From Sodiomyces alkalinus F11 (Eukaryota > Ascomycota > Sordariomycetes > Glomerellales > Plectosphaerellaceae), in NCBI RefSeq assembly GCF_003711515.1, contig NW_021167089.1:1279799-1343798 (forward strand): a stretch of DNA of 64,000 nucleotides. The letters run 5' to 3'. Shown here in pieces: positions 9,188-21,149 of the stretch (position 1 is the first letter of the stretch; each line of letters begins with the position of its first letter). The notes under the pieces are model-generated. The model saw nothing but the letters and a program-made list of their open reading frames with translations. It did not search any database and was not told where the DNA came from. The position numbers and the translations under genes were made by a program.

Positions 9188-12100
9188 GGAAAGAAAAGAC
9201 AGAAGTAAGCCGAGTCTCTCGGTCCAAAAAAGCAATGCCTAACGCCCCCCCTTCCCCGATCAAGGACATCCCCTGAACATCATTATCATGTTGGATCCTT
9301 CCTTTCCCTTTTTTCTCTCTCCAGGTATGCACGACTGACCCTCCTCGGACGACAAGTCATGCGTTGACGAGCCCCGTTCAGAGATTGGAACACGATTGGA
9401 CCATCGCTGTGATTAGGTGCCCCCCAGGCTTGCTTGCACAAACCCCTTACGAGTCGTACCGTTCTGTGGCTGTTGATAGACGCATGCCATGTGTTGGCGT
9501 GCATGGCAAATTCGAGTACACAGGTACCTTATTAGGTACGCTGTACATGTATTCGTGCATGCGTACGTTGTATGCGTACATACCGGTGTTCATATATCTA
9601 CGGATACGTACCTAATTACTCCGTCGGTACTCAGTATGAAATTCGTGCCACAGTGGTGTAGCTCGTACGAACAAATTGATAACCAGGTAGTTGCCTCCAC
9701 CATGGACTTGCCGCCATCCTTCGTGCGTGGCGGCAGCGGCAGCGGCAGGCCTGCTCACCGCCCGGACCTATCTCCGCAGCGGCATCTGACCCGGTGCCGT
9801 CCCGTCGAACACGCGGACACCGTAAATAGCGAGGTACGTTGTACTAACGTGACCGTAACGGGGTCCCCGCGGGAAACGAGTATGGCGCATGTCACTTAGA
9901 GAACTACACGTACATCAGCAGGGGAGGCGGTCGCGGTATGGGACTGGTATGGGGCTGGTATGGGGCTATGAGCTCACGTCCAGAGGTCTACGAAACATGG
10001 TCTGCCATTCTTCACATGCACCAGGTCTCCTTCGCTGGAATTGGAAGACTGCATACCCATACAGTGCAAGTGTACATTGTGTCTAGTCGCGCTTGTTGAC
10101 ATGCGCGCATGGAAGCTATGGAGAAAGTAAATCATATCGCTTTTTGACGCCATCTGAGACGAGAATCTAAGACAAGTTAAGACTCGGTGGAAAATGTACG
10201 AAGTGGACTCTATGTAGGGCTCTGAGCCTTGCCTCAAGCTTCAAACGATCAATCGAGATAAAGAAATAGTATTAACGAAAGGAAAGCAGTGGGAAGGACG
10301 GGAAAGAGAGGAACGAGGTAAAGAGCGAGAGGAAGCGAAACAAAGGAGAAAGAGAGGGAGTGTGGGAGTGGGAGAGATTGGCAGTTCTGACATGGTATTC
10401 TCTCAAGAAGAACTCTGATCGACCAGCTCGGACGCCTCTTAATCTTCGTAGGCCCTAGGGATGAAGTGATACTGAACAGCATTGTCTCTGGACCGGGCCT
10501 ATGTATGGCGATCGATTCGTGAGAGCAAGCAAGAAGTGTGAGCAACTTGTCGAGTCCCTAGCGAATTGGCGTTGGCGGCTTCAATGACTGTTGGGATCGT
10601 TTCAAATAGGTCTAAAAGATAGCCAGCCGAGGCCCTTGTAGTCCGCCCAGACGGGTTTGGATCAGCGTATCGGATCGGCGGGGGGAGAGGGAATGATGTG
10701 CGGGAGAAGTGCGAGAAGTGGGCTCGTCCGAGGGCAGACGGGACGACTTCTCAAGTCGGTAAAGTCGGTACGTATTGCTTCGTACCTTAAGGTATACATA
10801 CATGGTAGGTACCTTAGCAACACGCTCTGGGTGGACAAAGCACTAAAGTCCCTTGAGCGCGCTCCCGCTCCCTCGACCCCTGCTGCAGCGGCTCTGTGTC
10901 GGCGAAATATCCTTGGAACTTCATGGGATCATTGCCTGCATGTGACGGATTCCAGGCAAAAATAACACTCCATTTTACCAGCCACTCCTTTTTCCATTTC
11001 CCTTTCTATTTTCCTTGTCTTTTTTCTTCTGGCTTTATTCTTTTCTGGATTTGTGTTTCTAAGAGTTTCCCGGTATCTGTAAGACCCAGGGCAGCCGATA
11101 TACATAGAAGTACTCCGTACCTAGGCACCGCCAACTTAGGTACCTACCTCAAGGTACCTAGGCAAGGTATAGTATATATCCATTTAGCGGGGTACTGAAG
11201 AATGCGAAGAAGCTCCAAGGATGCGGTACAAGCGCCAGCAGAAGATGAGCGATTTCATTTTCGACTTTGACACCGTCGCCCGATGCGGCTGTTTATTGTG
11301 GGATCCCTACAGAGTAGGGGATGGAAGCATCTTATCCGGCACGCCGGGGCCTTTTTTTATACGTCTTGGATGTTTTTCTTGATCAGGAAAAATAACGCTC
11401 CCCTCGAGCTTTTCTAGGGAAGGAGACTCCCCCTAGTACCGGCAAAGTACTTCCTACGATAGAAGCTGTGAACGAAGTGTTCGACGCTTAGTATTCATAC
11501 TCCGTAGAAGAATCGGCAGAATCGGGCTTGATTTCGAATCGGGGCCGGGTCGGGTCCCGACTGACCGGATGAAATGGATGGAGCGTGCTCGTCAAAGTAT
11601 CGGCGTTATGCAAAGTATGGTTGCCGGCTTATAATGCGACCGACTGACACCCTTCGTAGGGGGCTGGGGAGAGCCTTGAGCGGTCAATCCCTCCACTCCA
11701 TATCACCATTTCGTGTGCGAAGTACTTCCTACGGTATATACACCGATGGGCCCCCCTTCGGTAATGCTAGGGGTCATCTTGCAGCATCTGCAGAGAATAA
11801 ATTTAATGAAGAACGGCTCGCTATAGTATATGCACGATGGCACCTCCTTCGCACCCCACGGCAAACCGGAGGGTAACGTTGCAGGCCCAGGGGTCATCAG
11901 CATTCAATTTGGCTCTTTAAAGCGCAGCGCTAGCCGGAGGGGGTTCGTTCGCCCTGAATGACCATGGGAGTTGTCCTTGGGCATGTGATTGAAGTTGATA
12001 GAAATCATCATCGCCATCGTTCACCTATTACTTTGGTGCCGCTACACCGCCGCCATCTACTCTGCCTCATTACATTCGCACAACGCTATCCGTTATCCGT

Positions 12101-15100
12101 TACGTGCGTGTTACATGGTTTGTGTCCTGCGATTTTGTTATTAGTTATTGGGGAAAGGGAAAGAAAAACGGGTGGAGTATGCAGGAGTCCAGAATGTCTA
12201 TTACGGATAGAAAGTTCAAAGCCGTTCATCACCCCCGCTTCTTCTTACATAAGTTCGGGGGACATCTTGCTCGTCATCGAGTCCATGATGTTCCCCCAGC
12301 TTTCTTTCCTTAATAAGGTATACGGACGAGTGACATCTTAACCGGCGCCGCTTCGGCGCTGGTCAGACTTTGGCGGCTCTCGATATGGTACAGCGTTTGA
12401 GGGGAACGAGTTAGGCCAAACCTCGTGTCAGAACAAGAATATCGGTACAAAACTCATCATTCTTATTCCTTAGAGAGTTCTAAAGGTATTCCGAGGAAAT
12501 ATCTTTCTACCTTGATCAATAGTACTACAAAAGGGGGTGTGTAACATATATAACAAGCACCCTAGAACCTTACGCGGTGCATTTCTACTTCCTTCTAACA
12601 CTTCGCAAAGTCGTAGGTAACACTATATCCGTAATAACCTGGACTTATCGGAGATAGGAGATAGCTATACTATGTATGTAGATACTTTGTGCGAAATTCC
12701 TGCTGGGTTTTGGGTCTAATCGATACGTACTTCGGACTTTATTCGTTGTACATACAATGTACAACGTACTCCGTACAAGGTCCACTACCTCCTAATACCT
12801 CGCGTCGGTACGGAGTAACAGAAGCTGTCTACGGAGTATAGGTGCCAAATGAAGTAGGCACGCTATATGAATTTGGATAGGTCTTGCTTAGTTATGGCTG
12901 ATAAAAAAGCAATCCTTGTATGGCTTCTAGGATACCCATGTATGGGAACCTGGCCTATCGTGTCTGTGTTCTTATGCGGGAGGCACGAAGTACGGACCTT
13001 TTGCGTGAAATGCGAGCGAAGTACATCCGTATGTAGGGATACTTAGTAATTACAAAATGACACTGGTAAAACGTGGCTGTGGAGGGGGTTAGGAGGGGGT
13101 TAGGATGGGGAAAGGATCTGCGGATCGGAGGTGGAACACCTCAGCTTAGGGCCATAGACTAGCGGCTTTGTTCCTAGCTTGGATGATTAAGGAAACCCTA
13201 ATACCGGCAGAGTGCCTATTGGTTGGGTAGAAGTTTTTTGATGGTTGAATCGGAGAATGAGCGAAATGGGCAGGAGCTGCCGGGCAGTTTCGACCGACTG
13301 TCCAAAGTCCTACCAATAAGCAGACGTCCTCGGACTCGCCTTTCACGCCTTCACGTGGTGGCTTGGCTTTCGGGAGATCGCGTGCTGCAGGGAACATACC
13401 TTAGAGACCTGGATCTCACGTTGTTAACCATGTGGTAAACGAAAAGGGGGGAACTGTTCGGGTCTTCTTCATTGAACCACTAGCATCAGTGTTACCAAAG
13501 CCCTCCATATTTTGTAATATTACCCCCGCCATGGCTTCCGCAAGTCCCCAAATCACCAAGTGACGAATACTCTCGTGCGGGTGGTATATTATCTCCGTGT
13601 AGATATGTATGTAGAAACGACTGCAGGAAACAGTTTCTTCGTCTTTGTATTTTTGACTTGAGACTAAGGTAGTCGAAACTAACTAGTCCTTGTACACTAG
13701 ACCCTTCCCCCCCTTTCTCCGTCGCCTTTATCTCCGGAGACGCGTGGCTTTTATCGACCTGGCGAAAGAATTAATGGTCTTGGCCTAATTAAGTTGGGCA
13801 TGTGTACTTAATTTATTGCCATAGACCCCTTCGTTACACATTCATTTATACTTGCCATTGTCACCCTACTGTATCCTATACCAACTTCTCCGTAGTTGCA
13901 TTCTACATGATATTTTGCGTCGCATAAATCTGTCCGACGAGCTTCTGACCGATAGACTACCTATATAACCCTCTCGTTCTTCTTATCCTTGGCTTGTCTT
14001 AACTTGCTTGCCATGACCACCGCCGATATTGGGCGGAGTGAAGGACCGGATAGAGTGAAAAGAGCAGTTTACTTCGTACATACGCAGGCAGCGTTGCAGC
14101 GGGGGACTTTCTCAAGTACTAATACTTTCCCTTACTAGGCCAACTACCTTAAGTACCTTTACGGGTGAAGTACATATACGACACGGTATTCGTACCTACC
14201 TACCTATATTGCACGAGACACATCGAGACGATCATCGTGTCACGACTTTGCGAGCTCGTTCTTCAGTACCACTTGTAGCCCCTCTTGATTTGCTATGTCG
14301 ATGAAGGGAAATGTCTTCCCTAATACCTATTTTCTCCACCCTTATAGGAAGACCCTGTGAAGCGAACACTGGACGGACATCGTGATCCTTGGGAGAGCAG
14401 ACGCTCGGGCTCGTAAGTGCGGCGGATTAGGTCTAGGGCTCGCACCAAATTTTACGCATTTTCTTAGCTCGTTTTCCTGGGGAATAACATCAAACTACAG
14501 CCATCGGCCTCGGGACAGTGCCCACAGGTACCTGTTGAAGTAGACCGATCATTACTTGGCATGTCAGCAGTACTCACTCAGTACAACATCCGTTGATGAT
14601 GCCCGGAGAGGAGGACCAAAGGGCCACGAAGTTGGTTTTGCTGGGGTCGCGATCTTTCAGTGTTACAATCCGGGGTTACTTCCTAAGCTTAGCAGTCATC
14701 CTGCAGACGATATTCGGCGGACGCAGTTTTAGGGGATGCTATCGGAAACCAAATAGGAAAGACCTAGTCGGCGAAGACATACGTCCTGGGCCCGGGAGCT
14801 TGGGGAAAAAGGGTTTGTCTCTGTTTGTGGGCCTTCTGTTATGGCAGCAACTTCGTACGTGCAGCGTGGCGTCCCCCTTAGACACACAATGCTACCGCGT
14901 GGACGCCCATGCTCTGAAGACGCGCGTGCTTGTGCTGTGCGTGCTTAATACAGCATATATCGCAGTAGTTAGTACGACAGCTTATGACATGGGCAACATC
15001 GCAAGCCGAAAAGAAAAAGAAAATATTGACTAGAGAGACGAGCAGTGCTCTTATGATCGGTTTGGAGCTCTGTCGAGACGTCGAGTCCTAAAGACATAAT

Positions 15101-15797
15101 ATGTTGTTTTGGTGACCAACTCCGTTGGGACTCTGCGTCTTCTTTTAGACTTCCAGGGGATTTTCCCCTTCTACCTTATCCTTCCGTTTGCCTACCTAAT
15201 AACGGACTGAGGTACAAGCATACCAGCGTGCATAGAGCCTAAGGTATACTTCGTACCTACGTTGTAGTTGTCGACTTTTTGTACCAGACGAAGCCAGTAC
15301 AGCGTACTGTACTTTGTACGTGGGTGACGCCTCCCCGGCCCCGGTTTGCCCATTCTACCCCTGCTGCTTCACCCGCTCCGGCTGCGTTGCGCATCGGATT
15401 GTCTTGAACTTGGGCCCTGCCGTCTGCACTGGTCACTCACTGGCCCCAGTCGAGTCGTACCTGCCTAGAAGTACTTCGTACCCCCCACCCTCTCTCAAAC
15501 CGGGGTTCTGGCTGTCCAATTCCATCTAGGTAGGTAATCCCATCATTCCCACCCCCCCTCGCAGTTCCGTCTCTCCACTATTATCATTTCTCGTTCCTCT
15601 TCCTCCACACATGCTGCTGGTCGCATTCGATCTGGCGCTGTTCCTCTCTCCCATTTTCACGCCCCCATCACCATCACCAGCATCCGCTCCTTATTACTGA
15701 CACTCCTTTCCCGACCTTCCGTCTTCACTTAATCTCACCGGACGGCGCGGCAAGTCCTCTCAGCTTCATCATTCTGTTAAAACACGTTTTGTTCGCA
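9188..15797. other. gene-poor island, no supported gene
   Basis: About 6.6 kb without a recognisable gene. It contains many short GTAC/TAGGTA-rich stretches, GTACCTTAAGGTA at about 10782, and TACTCCGTA-type motifs at 11111, 11498, 12767, 12809 and 12830. The longest plus frame is 14593-15033 (146 codons, starting with three ATGs), with no known domain. I see no tRNA, rRNA or transposase. Confidence 0.5.
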
Positions 15798-15807
15798 NNN
15801 NNNNNNN
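15798..15807. other. assembly gap (10 N)
   Basis: Ten consecutive N mark an unresolved join of unknown true size, 374 bp upstream of the bHLH start codon. Sequence around it may be less reliable. Confidence 0.98.
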
Positions 15808-16181
15808 TTCTACCAACCGACGACCACTCTCCCAAGTCAGAAGGCAACTGGGCGAGTTTTGACAAGGGAGTAGGTGGACTGTAAGGTCAGCCGAGCCTTT
15901 GGCATCCTACCTTCATCGTTCCGATACGGGCCAGCCAAAATATCGCACCGTCTAGTCTGATTTGACCCGAATTACTTTCCACTGCCTCCTCGACGCGGCG
16001 ACGACGCATACCCGAAACAATCCGTTGTTCGACTTTGTAACTTCCCCAAGCGCCAATCGCGTCGTTATTATCGGAGACAACTCTTAAGCTATCCGTCCTT
16101 TCTTCTTCTTTTTTTTTTTCTTCTCTTTGAATTCTCTCGTTTACCTGGCTTTGTTCAGCCAAGTTTCTTCGATTTGCGGTT

Positions 16182-17765
16182 ATGGACCCTCAGAGATCGT
16201 CCCAAAAAGTGTCGTTGGCCGGCGTCCTTAACCCGGATGATAACCGTGACTCGGCCTACTTTTCCAGCACGGATGCGTCTAGCAAGCGTACGCCGTGGCC
16301 CATAGAATCCCGCCTCCGAGTAGAGGAACGACACTAACAAGCCCCTTTCCCAGACAATTCGACGGCTTCCGGCGTGGCAGTAAGCGCTCTCAGCCCTAAC
16401 GGCTCAGGTTACCACTCTTCCCCGAACGACAAGACGCCTTCGCCTGTTACTGCGACCTCCGCCCTTCAGCCACTCGTGTCGCCAACACAGAGTAATATGA
16501 GTGTTGCCTCCATGGTGTCCCCTACCACTCCTGGAGGCAGTGCCCACCGTCGACCTGACCGCCCTACCTCGCTTGAGTCAATAGGAGGGTTCGATTCCGC
16601 CATCGTTCGCCGAGAGAGCCTGGATAGCAGAATGAACCAGGGATTTAGTGATATGCGATTGAGCAACTCGCCTTACGCCAGCCATAACCAATCCACATCG
16701 TCCATCCAGAACACGCTGAACCAGCAACGCAACCCGCGTCCCGGCCTGGACAGCGTCGCCGTTCACCGCATCTCGAACGGGTATCAGCCGAACGCTGAAC
16801 GAGACCCCCATTCCAAGCACGCCAAAACGGCACCTACCATCACAGGCCCCACGACTAGCCAGATTGCTCGGGCGGCCGAACCTACAAAGGGTCAGGCATG
16901 GGCTTTCCCCGACGGGGACGAAGTGGCGAGGATAGGGACCGGTACTTCTTACCTGGATTCTAGAAGGAGCAGCATCACCGAGTCCATCGCAAGCAGCCAG
17001 TTCACGACCGAATCCAGACTACCAGCAGGGCAGAGGCGCCTCGAGGACAACACAGACTACAACCGCCTGCAAGGTGGCTCGGACTTTCCCCCTGTTCATC
17101 ACCATACCTTTCAGCACAGGCAAATAGGCGATCTCCGGGACGAGGATGCATCGTCGCGTACCGGGTCGCAGCCCTATAGCAGGACCCCCGAGCTGAGAAA
17201 GAGCCACAAGCTAGCGGAGCGGAAGAGGAGGACAGAAATGAAGGAGTTGTTCGACCAACTACGCGACCTCATGCCCCAAGAACGAGGCGCCAAGGCGTCC
17301 AAGTGGGAAATTTTGACTAAAGGTAAATTTGTTGTCCTCCTTGCTTTGTCTTGAAGCCTCTATGCTCCTGCGTTTCCACCATTCCCCTACCGTCTATACG
17401 TCGAGCAACCCAGCGGCAGATGCTAATATAAGGGTACAGCCATATCTGAACATCAACGCATGGCCGATGCCCTCCGCGTGATGCAAACCCAAAATGCGAC
17501 ACTAGCACAAGACATCGAGTCGCTGCGCAGGGAGAACCATGCATTGGTTCTACAACTCCGGACCGGCAGCCAGCACCCACCCCCCACGGGACCCCCTCCC
17601 CCGCCCCCACCTGGCACATATTCGTCGGACCCCTATGCGCACCGGCAGGAACTGCCACCACTGCGTGCCTTGAATAGCGGCCCGCCCGTTGGCCCCGAGT
17701 CCATGACCGGAGTGCAATACGAGGCGCCTAGGGGAAGCGGCTACAGGCCATCAGAGAGGTACTAG
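16182..17765 (+). CDS. bHLH transcription factor (apparent frameshift in exon 1)
   Basis: Nuclear basic helix-loop-helix regulator. The bHLH lies at about residues 317-365 (RKSHKLAERKRRTEMKELF, then DQLRDLMPQERGAKASKWEI and LTKAISEHQRM). A heptad-like helix (LAQDIESLRRENHALVLQL) and a proline-rich tail follow. Exons 2 and 3 are firm: 16354-17322 and 17440-17765. Exon 1 starts at ATG 16182 but hits a stop at 16281 as written, because 16260-16264 has five T. With four T the frame reads YFSSTDASSK and joins in phase through a GTACGC donor at 16289, giving 466 aa. A donor at 16246 (GTGACT) would avoid the frameshift but drop that segment. An indel error near the assembly gap is the simplest explanation. 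Confidence 0.85.
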
Positions 17766-19404
17766 TAGCCACCCACATGTACCACTTCTATTACCGGGTC
17801 ATTTTGATATTCTGTGAGGCCGACACCCCCATAACAACGGGGTTCAAAGCTTTGCAGCCGCCTATTTTCAACGACATCATGTTCCCTAACGGGGACATGT
17901 TCATTCATTTTTGTTTTTCCTGAGATGTTTGTTGACGGAACGGGGGTTGCTTACTGGTCGAACTGGAAAGAAGTAGCCGAACTTAGCACCGAAACAAGGG
18001 GCGGAGCTTTGCTCGGTACTCGCAACAACAACAGGGGACCAAAAGTTCGGTCGGCATTTTTGGTTCCTTTTGTCTATATTACTGGAGACGGCCGGACCAT
18101 TTTGACCCAGGACATTGTATTTCTTGGTGTTCTGTGTTTGGGGCGGGCGGGGGTTCATTGCTGGTGAGAGGAGACAGGGGTGAGAGACAGAGAGAGAGGC
18201 TCTGCCTAAGTGGCTGAGGGATGGCGTATATACCCATTTTGGTGGATTCTAGAGAGCTCCTTGAAGGACCAGGCTGTTGCTCTGGCGGGCCATGAGACGG
18301 AAAAACTAAGCAATGTTTTGTGCAGGGCTTCAGAAGCGTTTTCAGATACGGATATCTGTCCGCTTACAGCTACGAGGAGCTGCGGGCCATGGGGTCAATG
18401 GAAACCGGTCCTGGAACCGGCCTGTATTGTTGTGGCTCTGCTATGCTATGCCAAGCGTCTAGGCCTGCAAGACAATACACTTGCAAGCTGTATTCTGTAC
18501 CTTGCTTCAACAATTGGCAATACAGCTGTAGCACGGATAATTGCTTTTCATGTGAAGATCACGTCTCCCTCTTCAACTTGCCTTTTCGTTTCTGTCAGAT
18601 GCCCACAGCCACCTTATCGAGGTGTGACAAACCATATTATGTTAGACGTGTGGAGTACCTTAATCTATACTTATTTCCCGTAGTTTTTGGTAATAGTTAG
18701 ATATCCCCGTAAAGTGCCGCGAACTTCACTTAGATAAATATATATATGATTTTCCGTGCCTTATTTATATTCTAATAGTTAACGTATAGCAGTGAGGAAT
18801 CTTGGTCAATGGCCTAACGGCTGAACTGGCAACTTGAGTAGTTTTCCGCTAGCTTATAAGCGTTGTCGAACGGGGGCCTTAATCAATTTACCCTTCAATT
18901 TTCCCCTTAATTTTGATCTGATTTGAACGGTTCCGGTTACACTAGGTACATATAACAGCTGTCGGCACCTGAAAGGTACCTTGTAAGGTAGGCAGCGGAA
19001 CTTCATGCATATAGCCGAATCCATTGTTTTTTCCTTCCTTATTTCCAAATGCCTGAGACGTACAGCGTACGTACCGAACCTACCTAGCTAGGATCTTCGT
19101 AATTGCTTCAAAATCTCTGTCGACTGCCGAAGTTTTCCAGCCCTCCCGACCCTATCAACTCGTCCCCATTCAGGAGAACTCAACCCTCTGTGAAGAATCA
19201 AAAGATGTATGTCATCGTGAAGCCGATTCAAGCTAGGGCACATGCGATTTGTGAATTTCTCCTGACAAAGCACATTGGAACAGGTCCTCTTTTCGCAACG
19301 TAGCAATCCGGGCCGTGGCCTGGGCCAACGTCGCGACCTCGCGAGCTGCGTCCATTGCTCCCCGCTCTGCCTACGCGCAGAATGCCGTTCGACCTTTTTC
19401 CGTG
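17766..19404. other. intergenic / 5' region of the RRM gene
   Basis: 3' flank of the bHLH gene and leader of the RRM gene. A 157-codon plus frame at 18210-18683 opens with GTG and has no recognisable domain. The stretch 19284-19404 is open in the RRM frame and arginine-rich, and may belong to that gene. Confidence 0.45.
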
Positions 19405-20167
19405 ATGGCGCCCCGGGCGCTCGCGCGGACACTTATGCTCCGGGATGAACCCAAGCAGGAGACGGACGACGCCGCAGCAGCCACGAGAGCGGGAACGTCG
19501 CAACAAGCGGAGGAAGCCAGACACGAGGTTCCTCGCTCGCTCTGGGTCCAGAACATGGTGTATGGGCTTGCCGACGAGGAGATCACCGAGGCCTTCTCCA
19601 AGTATGGCGAGGTCAGCAGAGTGTTCCGGACCGACGACAAGTCGTAAGCAAACCCAAGACTCTCACCCTCTTTCAACTTGCTATCGCTTTCATAGCGTTT
19701 AACCCGCAGCTGACATGTTTCCCTCTTCCCTAGGAACTGGGCTTTTGTTATTTTCAAGGACGTCGAAAGCGTCAGGATCGCAGCCGAGAACGTTGACGGC
19801 ACATTCTGGCACGGCAGACGGCTCCGGGCAATGCCCAGGCGGGCACGGACACCGGGCCTCCGGCGGGAGCAGAACGATGTCCCGATGAATGATACATTGT
19901 TCATCAGCGGACTCCCATACGACATGAAGGACGAGGAGCTGAACGACTTATTTTCCGACATGGAGGGCGTCAAGAACGTGCGCATCGCGGTAGACAAGGC
20001 CACTGGCTGGCCCCTCGGTTACGCCCACGCGTGGTTCAGTTCGGTGGAGACGGCTCAGAAGGCATTTGACAAGCTGCAGGGCACCCAGATTCGGGGGAGC
20101 AATCTCCGGGTCTCGCCGTCGAGGGGCAGAAAAGAGAAGAAGCAGCAACGAGAGCAGCAGCAGCAAG

Positions 20168-20207
<40 letters not shown>

Positions 20208-20223
20208 TGGCAACAATGCCTAG
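19405..20223 (+). CDS. two-RRM RNA-binding protein, probably mitochondrial
   Basis: Two RRM domains bind single-stranded RNA. RRM1 has LWVQNMVYG and NWAFVIFKD and is split by the intron. RRM2 has LFISGLPYD and GYAHAWFSS. Exons are 19405-19643 and 19734-20223 (242 aa from this start). The C-terminus is a lysine/arginine stretch followed by polyglutamine (11 consecutive Q). The 5' end is uncertain: the frame stays open upstream to 19255 without an ATG. From 19284, just after a good AACAG acceptor, it reads as an arginine- and alanine-rich, acid-free segment like a mitochondrial presequence. A short first exon further upstream is therefore likely, but I could not find one in phase. A 7-codon upstream frame (19382-19405) ends in a TGATG overlap with the ATG used here. 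Confidence 0.8.
20154..20211. repeat. CAG-rich tract encoding polyglutamine
   Basis: Interrupted CAG/CAA run at the 3' end of the RRM gene, with 11 consecutive glutamine codons. It is likely length-variable between isolates. Confidence 0.9.
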
Positions 20224-21149
20224 GGCGGGTTATCCGATCTTCTCTTGTGCGTGGAGAGGTATGGGATGAGTCGAGAAATCTTCAACTCCTCTCTTTGTTG
20301 TGTCGCGATATAAAATGGATGGCTGCGAGGAGCTGAGAAGACTGGAAAGCTCCAAGCAAGACCATGGACTGTACACTATGTATGTATCAAGTTGACTGCA
20401 TAATAATAAGTATGGGTTGTCTTGGAGGGACAACTTAGCATATTGTCACAACACATTATTACTACCTATTTACGAATTGCTGAAGCCACCGTTGGTAGAA
20501 CTGACTATCTGTAGGTAGGGGGGGAAACGGTTGCCATCAAGCGCAGATGGAAAACCAGCAGTGAAGGACGTTGGGACCCACTAACCCCAGACGGGTGTGA
20601 AGTATCGGTACCGGTACCTTGAACATGAGAGTTACGAGATTTTTCGCTAAGGTAAGGGGTAGGCACCTGATATAGTGCTGTATAAGCTAGGCTGTGTACT
20701 GTACCTATCATACTTGGTACCGATTCGGCGAAAGGGCGTATAGTTTACCCCGTCCCCAGATCATCGGGCCGGTGAGCCTCGGTATATCCACCTCGTGCCT
20801 GTCAGGTGGTGACCTCAGTGCGGAGGTTTTATTATTAACCTTAGAAATCAACCGCCAACGCAACTCCCCAAAGACATCACTCTTTTGCCATCTCCAGCTA
20901 TCACTTGGGCGACTTTACCGCTACCTTTGTTTTTATTGTATTTTATTCTATGTACCATTTGGCGATATTTCTACTCCAGCGCCTTATGCCGACAACCTTT
21001 ACGACCCGTCTCTGAATTTAATTTTTACTCGAGTGGCTTCATTCTACCCCGCCAAAACCCGTCTCCCCCCTTTTCTCCCTCATCGCCCTCCCCCCCGCGC
21101 CCTCTCGCTCTTCTACTCAACTACCCTCCCCCTCCCTACGAGCTTGACC
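20224..21149. other. intergenic, PEX5 promoter and leader
   Basis: No gene is supported. The last 300 bp are C/T-rich, as expected of a fungal leader. A plus frame runs into the PEX5 start, but the upstream part lacks coding character. Confidence 0.5.

Noticed and set aside
18210..18683. 157-codon plus-strand frame downstream of the bHLH gene
   Set aside because: It opens with GTG, no domain is recognisable, and it overlaps another frame of similar length. It is probably 3' flank of the bHLH gene.
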